In this document: in pieces, positions 20,101 through 26,180 of the stretch
Numbering within the stretch: position 1 is the stretch's first letter
How the letters are laid out: each line of letters opens with the position of its first letter
Assembly (NCBI GenBank): GCA_014799665.1
Contig: JAAVHP010000029.1
Span: 1 to 64,000 of the forward strand
Source: Clostridiales bacterium
Lineage (GTDB): Bacteria; Bacillota; Clostridia; Christensenellales; Pumilibacteraceae
Direction: 5' to 3'
DNA length: 64,000 bases
Notes under the pieces: generated by a model
What the model was told of the DNA's origin: nothing
Database searches by the model: none
What the model saw: only the letters and a program-made list of their open reading frames with translations
Position numbers and translations under genes: made by a program

Positions 20101-23026
20101 GAACGTAAATATCGATAGTTTCGGCTTTAACGTATTTGTTTTGAGCGCTCGTGGCGTTACCCGTCGCGCCGTCCTCGCTCACCGTTTTGACAAAGTCGAT
20201 TGCGCTGAACGAGTTAAGTCGAAGGAACTCGTTAAAGCCTACGGTCTTTGCTCCCCAAGTCGCAGTGCCGGTGTCGGTGGTAAAGTTATCGCCGTCGATA
20301 GCGAGCGGTTGCAAACCGGAGTTGGTGTAGGACGAACCGTTTGAATACTGACCTACGACCTTGGAAGTGCCGTTATTGATCGCCATGGGCGCAAAGTAGA
20401 ACGACTGCCCTACCGAGCCCGAAGCGGTCGGGTACGTGGACGAAGTGGACTGACCCGTTAGCGAATTGGGTGCGGTGACGGTAGCCGTCGGAGTCCACGA
20501 GGTATTATAACCTACGCGGAACGCGATAGGCAGCCAAATACCCGTATCCGCGGCATTGCGCGTATCTTTAATATTGAGGATAAGATAGAAATGCCCGAGC
20601 GCATTCGCTCTTCCGCTCAAGTACTGGTTAAAGCTCGATCTTAAACCGGTAACGCTGAGCGTATTGTTGTTGCCCGTATAGGTAAAGCTCATAAACGCCT
20701 GGTTTGCAGACGTACCCGATACGGGAGATTTGGCGTTGTACGCAATATACGAACTGAATCCCGTAGAGGTATTGGTATATGCATTGGTAAGAACGTTCGT
20801 GTGAAGCGACCCGGAACCGACATTATAGCTGCTTGCCGCACCGCCGCCGATTACGTTCTTTTGAACGGAACCGCTACGGTTGCTGACCTGCACTACCTCA
20901 TTTTCGGGTACTTTAACCGATAAAATCGTATGCGACGACGCGTCTATACCGTCGACGTCGGTTATGTACGAGGAAAGCGTGAGCGACTTAGTCTCTCCTA
21001 CGTTTAAATCAACGAGGTTACTCGCCGAGCTCAAAACGGGACGCGTGTTTTCGAGCAGGAATACTACGTCTACGTCTATATATCCCACTCCCGCCGCGCA
21101 ATTATTTACTATACTGCCTACGGTAGTTCCTTCGACCGCATATATCCTTATAGGCAAAACCTGATATGCGCTGTCAACCGCCACCGCCGTGATCGTAATC
21201 TGAGTGAAGGCGTTGGGAATTGCAGTTGAAACGTTGGAGTAAGCTGTAAGCTTGTTAGTATTATTATCGAGTTCGTCAACCTTATACTTTCTGGTCGTAA
21301 ATGTGTTTACAAACGCCGAAGTATTGTAAAGCGATATAACGGGGGTGTCAAGAGCGTTCACTTTCGCCGTGCCGCCCACTATATCGGAAGCTGCGATAGT
21401 TACCGACTCGTTAACGGCAAGCGCTTTCTTTATAAATATAGTTTGCCTGCCCGTAGCCGTACTGTATCTGGTATTATCGGCAACGGTAGACGGAACGAGC
21501 GTAGAACTGTAAACGCCCGTCGAAGGACCCGAGTTATAATTCGCCGTATTGAGTACGTTCAGCGCAATGGTATTGACCGCGACTTTAACGGTAAACGAAA
21601 TAGTCGACGTACCGCGGGTAGTGGTCGTACCGAAGCTATCGCGTACCTTGGTATAAAGAGTCAATACGCCCTCTGTAGTACAGCCGTCCACACCGACGCG
21701 CGGATATTTCTTAACTTTCGTTATGGTTAACGTAGACGCTGCCCACGTCCAATCGAAGTACGTTGTAGCGACAGTGCTCGTACCGTTGACCCAAAGTCCC
21801 GCATTAGCCGCAGGAAGAGTGTCATAGTTAGACGAAGATCCGGCAGTAAAATAAACGGATGCCGTCGTTGCGGTCGTCGAAGCGTTAGCAGGATCGGGGT
21901 CTTGCGCAATCGTGCTTGCCGCAATAGCCGTAGAAGTCGTACCGCGCGCATTTATAGCTACGTTAGTAGCGTTCTTGCTCGTGGGGTTTTGGTTGACCTC
22001 GTCGACCGTTATTATGGCTTGACCGTTACCGGACTGCTGTCCCGATTTGAAAACGGTATTCGTAAGCCCGCTCATTACGTAGCTGCTGCCGCCGCCGCCG
22101 GGATGGCATGCACACGTACTCGGCGCGGCGCCGCCGCCACCGCCGTGATAACCACCGCCGCCGCCGGCACCGCCGTTATAGTTAGAAGCAGTACCGCCGT
22201 TACCACCTTTACCGAAAGAGCCCGCAGAACCCGGATAAGTACTGCCGGAGCCCTTACCGCTTCCCGCGCCGCTACTCGCGCTACCGCCACCGTAACCGCC
22301 GTTGCTACCCGCATTGCCCGAATTTTGCCCCGCGATCTCGCCCGTAACGCCGGAAGTATCTCCGCCGCCGTTGCCGCCGGCATATGACGCGTTACCCGCG
22401 CCACCGCCGCCGCCGGCTACTATAAGCACCGAACTACTCGAAACGCCCGATAATTCGCCTGCCGCCGTAGCAATATGCGTAGCGCCGCCGCCAGAACCGC
22501 TACCGTGCGAGCAAGTACGCTGGGACTGAGAGTTGCCGCCGCCGTTGTATCCGCCGGCATTGGTTTTATTCGAACCGCTCCACGTGACACCGGCGCCGCC
22601 TACTACTACGTGAATTGTGGTTTTTGCCGTGGTTTTGTATGTAGCTTTGGTATAACCGCCTTTACCGCCTGCGCCGCTCACGGAATAGCCTTGACCGCCG
22701 GACGCACCCCATACCTCGAACGTAAACGTTCCGCCCGCAGGAAGGGTTATAGAATAATCGTTGCTTGCCGCATACGATAGAGTAAACGTATCGCCTTTTG
22801 CAAGCGCGCCCGCCGCGCTGAAATCGCCGCCCGCCGTTCTGTTGGTCACGGAAGTCGTGACCTCGTTCGCAGAATTGCCGACGTTCATTTCAGCTGATCG
22901 CGCATTAAAGCACAGCGCGCAAGTGACGGCTATCGCCAACGCCGTTATGAACGTGGCGATAGCGATAACCGCGCGGGCTATCGTTCTCTTTTCTTTATTA
23001 TAGGTTGCGGTTGTATGGCGTTTCAT
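11129..23026 (-). CDS. Giant cell-surface protein with ALK-like Gly-rich domain, cadherin-like repeats and C-terminal anchor
   Basis: A 3,965-residue single open frame. Order of parts: (1) basic N-terminus and hydrophobic segment at about 19-42, a signal peptide or anchor. (2) A glycine-rich domain at about 100-330 with FTFEVWGASGGQG, TIHVVVGG, GGGATHI, VLIVAGGGGGAG and GGGGSSYV, which resembles the glycine-rich domain of ALK/LTK receptors. (3) About a dozen repeats of a beta-sandwich type, each with an acidic calcium-type motif (FISDPDM, FISDPDI, FSDADDPEG) and an N-x-x-P linker (NTAPQ, NAKPT, NQTPR, NDAPH, NQSPQ), as in cadherin-like/VCBS modules. (4) A membrane helix at about 3854-3877 (LIWAIIIGCVLLLLILLIILIAVL), then RKRK and a cytosolic tail of about 85 residues with a Thr run. 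No LPxTG signal. The ATG at 23026 has the ribosome site AGAGGTG. It is probably an adhesin or stalk protein. Confidence 0.9.
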   Translation of the reverse strand: MKRHTTATYNKEKRTIARAVIAIATFITALAIAVTCALCFNARSAEMNVGNSANEVTTSVTNRTAGGDFSAAGALAKGDTFTLSYAASNDYSITLPAGGTFTFEVWGASGGQGYSVSGAGGKGGYTKATYKTTAKTTIHVVVGGAGVTWSGSNKTNAGGYNGGGNSQSQRTCSHGSGSGGGATHIATAAGELSGVSSSSVLIVAGGGGGAGNASYAGGNGGGDTSGVTGEIAGQNSGNAGSNGGYGGGSASSGAGSGKGSGSTYPGSAGSFGKGGNGGTASNYNGGAGGGGGYHGGGGGAAPSTCACHPGGGGSSYVMSGLTNTVFKSGQQSGNGQAIITVDEVNQNPTSKNATNVAINARGTTSTAIAASTIAQDPDPANASTTATTASVYFTAGSSSNYDTLPAANAGLWVNGTSTVATTYFDWTWAASTLTITKVKKYPRVGVDGCTTEGVLTLYTKVRDSFGTTTTRGTSTISFTVKVAVNTIALNVLNTANYNSGPSTGVYSSTLVPSTVADNTRYSTATGRQTIFIKKALAVNESVTIAASDIVGGTAKVNALDTPVISLYNTSAFVNTFTTRKYKVDELDNNTNKLTAYSNVSTAIPNAFTQITITAVAVDSAYQVLPIRIYAVEGTTVGSIVNNCAAGVGYIDVDVVFLLENTRPVLSSASNLVDLNVGETKSLTLSSYITDVDGIDASSHTILSVKVPENEVVQVSNRSGSVQKNVIGGGAASSYNVGSGSLHTNVLTNAYTNTSTGFSSYIAYNAKSPVSGTSANQAFMSFTYTGNNNTLSVTGLRSSFNQYLSGRANALGHFYLILNIKDTRNAADTGIWLPIAFRVGYNTSWTPTATVTAPNSLTGQSTSSTYPTASGSVGQSFYFAPMAINNGTSKVVGQYSNGSSYTNSGLQPLAIDGDNFTTDTGTATWGAKTVGFNEFLRLNSFSAIDFVKTVSEDGATGNATSAQNKYVKAETIDIYVPKTSFNGGRVVVDADTGLASDGRTHILLTADGDYYKTSGIKLTLLSATMNRYFYGTVGVIDSAKKTVTGINIAIRVNNRTPVGEEDATKVATESVYSDYEYNKAQGNPPTITFKMPLGEKIIVTPYDFISDPDMANHAGESNIIPKFTLNGVTGRYVASTGMLISGGTAADGGVEFNGLYDGTTYNVNNYADMLKAINGTNTVKKVSSTTAGNVAGASAVANAGVYRDKLFFTRSSDTADAYAFNPTSFNNINSTATNTNGFITYSFGSSVKLAGEATAQNIDFIVISSISRTSQPAYIDLTVRDRYGDGTDGAGSIRVRIKIEVINTAPQIKNANRVVSLAAAPVDNSGTVIPTAITLPANGNNDANGLMVDPDKDTPDFVTSSGLLVASKRGITYDECTSFDDFISDPDNAVFLTDGNGKSLDNYITATLDSRYQMTVTALSSTKAIAGGVYVYFYVNDGNGGTSLGFIQIEVVDSAPELNTDENYGFNEFEDGQTGEDSAGQTVVEKLPTWTIETTSTADISRNRYIVGSETSIDYLKAFGAVDTDIKLIATDADGLHNNVLLSPMLEAADGDKYVNKELPEANGDGSVTISRAWFKSAVPDVTYGNTFAENANSIAATVYYRVKNVDGTVSTSAEMSGYTAQMMYYHNGTWLTITEFVDAVFGSGNDNLSLNNLSTYIDGKGRFVYPYWALRLYAPTGMASNSRVAIKLSLRDEAHLGGDTAGIATAYQPLRSDTSGMNVIGALKTTVYQYIASTGIRTKDEFSKYNDYYVVEHTRTDGSEASTKAYYSTYDGVKTNAYGYGATIGYKVVDGVAMLDTAATGNNVIKAASGNEDGTKAGATAGTEYKTGNEKLAGAYKYVDTIEIPTASVDLNDTANTVYVPMSFFGMMKDLIGIDDQTVDGGVVYSDNYVGYNVGSNGTPYVRGTIDDIASAISITDGDDIWTGDELNSNPYVTIGAFDDYSKTGITSSLTKFITTSNTETVSYPYYNNRLAVLTVDGDDHLNNLYMDPTNRNSFVGDGRIMYLEDQSVKLQEHNFGLTFNKKNMRTGTRDLTITINLARAKWTSSYSGNVDVGETSADVESNTRSVTVKIHIENAKLELSQARAGDGTALQYDGNTYYVDVTLATAESQSFMLVRRGESGVESGNATYSYASKLAYTDADYGIVNSTTYRDNAYFYADSFSRLGSWLSGEGAYTRAVEYDDDNNLFVHTAVNATEENKDQKSMLNYFGGDMSKLNTDAKVEAFQPNDGMYGTSNDGYSSYFNASLVDNGKVINIMATRKTFINEDAFVKDEEFNENTATIDDVKAEYLKRGLIAEWDASNTAKFQPSRVYYPFRVIVYDDCGAGFTDGSYTSIEFRVQIGNAKPTLKGVGEASTLTGAQKGDRTYSVNLAVGNSITFNLYDFISDPDITASGSGSSLLTKNEFLNLRNVYIETGDYLDSPFAHDDYLNKKKTYDPNNSALKEDGSGYYRDGGGFSPRGDKTRDVIMWMDTANTDINSNSVPGTNNITFTVNRRTTSVINGSAVSINEYRFTLKFYDGSDESGAYTSNLTFIINITNQTPRITTTTRNFTMHSGDDLTILTTYYDTFLGGDNSSYVYSSTKTAYDSYIKGSNYQRNGMGRHNAVGAKTENDTSVWYYSNITSSEYDKVVTNSDINREYNDVRYHLGFFGLADDDTPWQLRISGFSYYNGSGAKINVTDEFRLASEGSTTSASMPLALRVQALRACTNEPLIVTIDDGEGGVISCTLYFTVISSSPVALSKDNPTEAKTVADAGLEFDTVESSTSAGSFRLYTVPSSNSTYAVAGENKSARNEYTIYMTDVAKDPDGDTETANMTLYGNGEFAVSGNPLSLGSDGIYHSECFDIQILSGGKAFKLTARDYNPSIPYETLSFRVADAGNGAYDNSIEITLNVYTLYSDMTNASAAALTGDKLTAYLEGSEVVNVKSYDAYYSASGAVKSTFAQLKLSGNQGNDGNNVSPIADPDVKTVGSEYYTTRLYALMEVDGNAFKAISSKTLASSFTINSARGNFYLTNRSSFDRYLIGGIQYDGVNATVLSRNPEAAGSLIEVNKYVDFEFAPDGSAIMFTPVASTLDNKNILLYVETEKYVDDSRSIKRDDAALSAGAVFRLNVQDSAPQTLTAAGMTIGINQVVSGYAGEDVRLTIHNESDPFNAMFIDSDARDIVTIKKFDDAAYEKAMKKAIALYPDLDWNKDDKSKPRAFSVDVDSATNELVIHINRRVDIFENNKYMPSVTFPIEFTGVDILGASATSVVELTIYNTEAQSVNRYVAQYDNLTGVGYTFDVDDNGEYNIKASLQYSKPLTISLADFMIDHDTEIAPNCDADSYVFASSTRNIYPYEYLGEDVQKVYWFDTYNGTYDPDSKVELATVTPVGADKWHRNAITITATNTTRSLSARTYLRILDRSTDSDDRDTGVFVTLDITVMNDAPHVKENMSATTEYMIGSETSTTGRLFFIGDYVADNNESDASGDVLSAQTQTYLRIFTHEPRQENFEIYSIKYDTVADDNIDFYTSSLFEVSRPTELDEDLLAEYLARKGLDESFKDTSNIYNQWFVIKPIAGYYGKGAVDITIADGDANISPDTMLTTFRINIEVLYSQTEANNELNSVTLACSKSTTLDIGRLMPELENKLKLDLGGQNNAEGDSPEGDEGSALTSADGNSDTFSQSSYYELTSVEFQNATDSSYATLERIGESAVWRLTANNQVTFDPIRINVKYRMRNDPSREYSKYFRFNVIANQSPQAKYTEITFVRYDRVGDGLHDLDDSNTVRLEAWQLFSDADDPEGAAIRILSVKSQVSSIVKASLSEDKRYIVFTFAARGKSNITVEVTDETGAPVLLSFVAKNEDLPAGSLWLQIRASFEGNTLIWAIIIGCVLLLLILLIILIAVLRKRKQAREELEALLVSEMEIEEQMIKLAGGPAPTDYQSFGYLPPSVTIQQTTTTTTQMLGTGGSPDQSTQPIAELPPPEDGNAQ

Positions 23027-23053
23027 ACTTTTCACCTCTTTGGACAATTGTTT

Positions 23054-23134
23054 GTGTTAACAGTTTGTTCACAATTTGTTCACAATTACGTATGTATACA
23101 GGTAAATGTTAACACATTGTTCACAATTTGTCAA
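23054..23134 (-). promoter_or_regulatory. Giant-gene promoter with three TTGTTCACAA-like sites
   Basis: Minus strand TTGACA (complement of 23129-23134), 17-nt spacer, TAACAT (complement of 23106-23111). Three TTTGTTCACAAT/ATTGTTCACAAT copies lie at 23064-23075, 23075-23086 and 23116-23127. The last is inside the promoter spacer and the other two are just downstream of the expected start. The 9-base inverted pair GTGTTAACA (23054-23062) and TGTTAACAC (23107-23115) also frames the region. It looks like a repressor-binding array; the adjacent PadR-type regulator is the obvious candidate. Confidence 0.65.
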
Positions 23135-23187
23135 TACTTTTAAGAGCTTTTTCGACATAACGATTAATTTTTTTATTCGCAAAAACA

Positions 23188-23216
23188 TTGACACGAGCAA
23201 AATTGTATTGTATAAT
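23188..23216 (+). promoter_or_regulatory. Consensus promoter of the padR-recombinase unit
   Basis: TTGACA at 23188-23193, 17-nt spacer, TATAAT at 23211-23216. The start is near 23223, just before the AGAGG ribosome site. Confidence 0.85.
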
Positions 23217-23235
23217 ACTGTATAGAGGTATAAAA

Positions 23236-24963
23236 ATGGCTGAAAGCGATTTAATTCGTGGTAACGTCGACACCATTATACTTAAAATATTATACGAAGG
23301 CGACCGCTACGGCTATGATCTTATAAGGCAGATCAATGCAAGGAGCGACGGACAGTGGGAAATCAAACAGCCCACCGTTTACGCGTGCCTCAAAAGATTG
23401 GAAAAGCAAGGGTTTATCTCGTCCTATTGGGATAACGCCGAATCGGACGGCGGCAGGCGCAAGTATTACTCGCTCACCGACAGCGGCAGAGAGGTTTTCC
23501 TTAAATATAAAAACGAGTTCGAGCGCACTACCGCGCTTTTCGGCGAGCTTATTACGGGCAACGAACCTGCGGTGTTCATTCAGCCCGATAATGATTTTTC
23601 GGACGTGGAGGACGACGGCTACGCGCTACCTAAGCGCAAGCCCAAGCCCCGTCCCAAAAAGCCGAAAGAGGAAGCCGCGCCCCTCCCCCCTATCGAGGAA
23701 CAGGCGTCGCCCGTTATTGACGAACCTATTATAGAAGAAACCGAGCAGGAAGCGGCCGAGCCCGTCGTAAGCTACGAGCCCGAGCCCGAAAAGTTCGTTC
23801 AGACCGATATATTCTCTCTTACTCAAACCGAGGAAGCGGAAACGGAAGCGGCGGACGAGCCTGCCGAGATTTTGGACGAGGACGAAACTGCCGACGAGTT
23901 CAATAACGAATACGGACAAGCCGAAGAACCCGACGAGCAAGAAATACCGCAAACGGTGACTGCGCTCGATCCGCGGTCTATAATAGATAGGTGCTATAAC
24001 AACGAACGAGGCAGGAGCTATGCCGACGAGTACCGCAGGTACGAGGAAGCGCCGACCAAGGCAACTCGGCCCACTCCCCCGCCGCCCGCACCCGTTCAGA
24101 CCCAACAACCCGCGCCGGTGGTTCATACCGAGCCGCCCGCGCCAATACCTCAGCCTGCGCCGCCCGCACCCGTTCAAACGGCAATGCCCGCGCCCGCGCA
24201 GAGCAAGCAGGTATATACTCCGCCGCGCGAGGACATAGGATTCAGCATTGCCGAGGAAGAGAGCCCTGCGCGCCGCGAGTACAAGACCGTTCTTTCGGAC
24301 CTGGTAGACAGGTCGCAGATCGCCCGACCTGCCGTGCGCGAACAGCCCGTTCAAGCTGAGCAAGCGGCGATCGCAGCCGCCGAGGAGCCGACCGACGAGA
24401 GGTTTGCGCGTATTCGCCAAGCCGCGCTCGATATGGGCAACGACGTTCAGATCCGCGAGCATAACAATTCGGCACGGGAATACACCAGACGGTACAGGTA
24501 TTACAGCAATCGCCTACTCATGACGCACTACACCATTATGTGCGCGTCCATGTTCCTTGTAGGACTTATACTGTTCCTTACGTTCTACGTCGGCTTGAAA
24601 ATGAGAATGAAGTACGACTACGTTTTGTATATCGTTGCGGGACTGTTCCCTATTCTTCTGTTCATAACGGCGGTAATACGGTTTGCGGGCGATCCCGACC
24701 GCACGAAGCGGATAAACGTCAACTTTAAGTTCTCGATCATTATTCGCTGTGTGGTCATGGTGCAGGTCGCCGTCGTTATCTACTGCTTGAACCTTATTTG
24801 GGGTATGCCTATCGCGTTCTCGGTAGCGTACGTTCCATCGCTCGTTATTCCGCTCGCCTACGCACTGTTTATCCCGATCAGCGAAGTGATCTTCATGTCG
24901 CTGTTAAAGACGGGCAACTACGCCGACGGCACTATCGAATACGTTGCGGAAGATGCACAATGA
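23236..24963 (+). CDS. Membrane-tethered PadR-type transcriptional regulator
   Basis: A 575-residue protein. Residues 1-110 are a PadR winged helix: RGNVDTIILKILYEGDRYGYDLI, TVYACLKRLEKQGFI, SDGGRRKYYSLTDSG. Residues about 125-420 are a disordered linker rich in Pro, Glu and Ala, with runs of PAPVQT and PPPAP. Residues about 431-558 hold four membrane helices (starting MCASMFLVGLILFLTFYVGL and ending FALFIPISEVIF-like hydrophobic sequence). Ordinary PadR proteins are soluble and about 110-200 residues long, so this would place the DNA-binding domain on a long tether at the membrane. The start at 23236 follows AGAGG and lies downstream of the promoter. It is divergent from the giant surface gene and overlaps the recombinase gene by 4 bases. 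Confidence 0.88.
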   Translation: MAESDLIRGNVDTIILKILYEGDRYGYDLIRQINARSDGQWEIKQPTVYACLKRLEKQGFISSYWDNAESDGGRRKYYSLTDSGREVFLKYKNEFERTTALFGELITGNEPAVFIQPDNDFSDVEDDGYALPKRKPKPRPKKPKEEAAPLPPIEEQASPVIDEPIIEETEQEAAEPVVSYEPEPEKFVQTDIFSLTQTEEAETEAADEPAEILDEDETADEFNNEYGQAEEPDEQEIPQTVTALDPRSIIDRCYNNERGRSYADEYRRYEEAPTKATRPTPPPPAPVQTQQPAPVVHTEPPAPIPQPAPPAPVQTAMPAPAQSKQVYTPPREDIGFSIAEEESPARREYKTVLSDLVDRSQIARPAVREQPVQAEQAAIAAAEEPTDERFARIRQAALDMGNDVQIREHNNSAREYTRRYRYYSNRLLMTHYTIMCASMFLVGLILFLTFYVGLKMRMKYDYVLYIVAGLFPILLFITAVIRFAGDPDRTKRINVNFKFSIIIRCVVMVQVAVVIYCLNLIWGMPIAFSVAYVPSLVIPLAYALFIPISEVIFMSLLKTGNYADGTIEYVAEDAQ

Positions 24964-26036
24964 GTTCTACCTATTTCGACCAAAGAAACGAGAAAACACT
25001 TGCGGCGATCGCCGACGTGCTCGATACCCTGCCAGACTTCGCAAGAGAGTTTAACGTAGGCATATCGATGCGGACGATGCCGCTTACAAGGCTCGGATAT
25101 CTTCGTGATATTCGGGTCTTTTGCGATTATCTCACGCGCTACCGCTTCCGCGACAAGCAGATAGTAGAGCTTACCTTGAGAGATCTCGAACGCGTAACGC
25201 CCACCGACGTCGAGGCATTTATCGATTATCTTTCGTCGTACACGCTGGACGGCAAAAAGCACAGCTGCAAGGAGCACGCCAAGGAGCGCAAGGTTTCGTC
25301 GCTCCGCGCGCTGTTTAAGTATTTCTATAAAAAGGAAAAACTGCCGCTCGACATCATGACCAAGGTCGACACGCCCAAGATCCACCAAAAGCCGATCATT
25401 CGGTTGGACGTGAACGAGGTCGTCGATATTCTCGACGAGGCGGAGAACGGCGATAATCTTACGGGGCGGCAAAAAAGCTTTCACGAAAAGACCGCCGTGC
25501 GCGACGAGGCTATGCTGTCGTTGTTCCTCGGCACGGGCATTCGTATAAGCGAGTGCGTGGGGCTTAACCGCACCGATATTATTTTTTCCGATAACAGCTT
25601 CGTCGTTACGCGCAAGGGCGGAAGCACCTCGATTTTGTATTTCTCCGAGGAAGTCGCGGACGCGCTGCGCAAGTATATCGATTGGCTGGATAACCAGATC
25701 CTCGAAAAAACTCCGTTCGGTAAGCGCGTGACCGATCATGACGCACTGTTCATTTCCAACAAAGGCACGCGCATTACCCCGCGCGCCGTCGAGCTGATGG
25801 TCAAGAAGTACGCCAAGGTAACTACCCCGTTCAAGAAGATTACGCCGCACAAGCTGCGCAGTACTTACGGCACTACGCTCTATCACGAAACGCATGATAT
25901 TTTCGTAGTCGCCGACGTGCTCGGGCATAAGGACGTCAACACCACGCGCAAGCATTACGCCGCTATGAGCGACGAGATCCGCCGCGACGTCGTTAATAAA
26001 GTCAAGCTCCGCGATAGAGATGACGACGATGAGTGA
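24960..26036 (+). CDS. Tyrosine recombinase, XerC/XerD-like
   Basis: A 358-residue phage-integrase-family recombinase. An N-terminal SAM-like core-binding domain (about 45-150) is followed by the catalytic domain with all expected residues: Arg in GTGIRISECVGLN, Lys in TRKGGSTSILYF, HKLRSTYGT (His-x-x-Arg), LGHKDVNTT (His) and the Tyr nucleophile in RKHYAAM. It cuts and rejoins DNA by a 3'-phosphotyrosyl link. The ATG overlaps the TGA of the PadR gene (ATGA), so the two are coupled. No attachment sites or phage genes are near. It could be a housekeeping Xer protein or act locally. Confidence 0.9.
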   Translation: MSSTYFDQRNEKTLAAIADVLDTLPDFAREFNVGISMRTMPLTRLGYLRDIRVFCDYLTRYRFRDKQIVELTLRDLERVTPTDVEAFIDYLSSYTLDGKKHSCKEHAKERKVSSLRALFKYFYKKEKLPLDIMTKVDTPKIHQKPIIRLDVNEVVDILDEAENGDNLTGRQKSFHEKTAVRDEAMLSLFLGTGIRISECVGLNRTDIIFSDNSFVVTRKGGSTSILYFSEEVADALRKYIDWLDNQILEKTPFGKRVTDHDALFISNKGTRITPRAVELMVKKYAKVTTPFKKITPHKLRSTYGTTLYHETHDIFVVADVLGHKDVNTTRKHYAAMSDEIRRDVVNKVKLRDRDDDDE

Positions 26037-26045
26037 TTTTTGTTA

Positions 26046-26069
26046 CTTCTTTTGAAAAAGAAGTAACCA
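26046..26069. repeat. TTCTTT-type hairpin
   Basis: GTTACTTCTTTT/AAAAAGAAGTAAC, the same hairpin class as at 8841 and 10374, ten bases after the recombinase stop. Confidence 0.6.
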
Positions 26070-26091
26070 AGAAAACTTTAAGTTTAAAACA

Positions 26092-26121
26092 AAAAGAGTG
26101 GTTCATCTAAACCACTCTTTT
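26092..26121. terminator. Bidirectional intrinsic terminator
   Basis: AAAAGAGTGGTT pairs with AACCACTCTTTT. It lies between the convergent recombinase and thrS genes. Confidence 0.85.
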
Positions 26122-26148
26122 ATACTATAATGTAAGTTTTCTTTGCCT

Positions 26149-26173
26149 ACTTTCTTTCGAAAAAGAAAGTAGG
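26149..26173 (-). terminator. Hairpin after thrS
   Basis: CTACTTTCTTT/AAAGAAAGTAG just after the thrS stop. It belongs to the same repeated hairpin class and has a weak T tract. Confidence 0.5.
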
Positions 26174-26180
26174 GAAAAAA

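Noticed and set aside
23054..23115. Invertible promoter between GTGTTAACA and TGTTAACAC, served by the nearby recombinase
   Set aside because: The arms are 9 bp and only 44 bp apart, too short and close for known invertible promoters; better read as regulator sites.
24960..26036. Integrated phage or genomic island marked by the tyrosine recombinase
   Set aside because: No phage genes, attachment repeats or tRNA target are adjacent; the gene is co-transcribed with a resident regulator.
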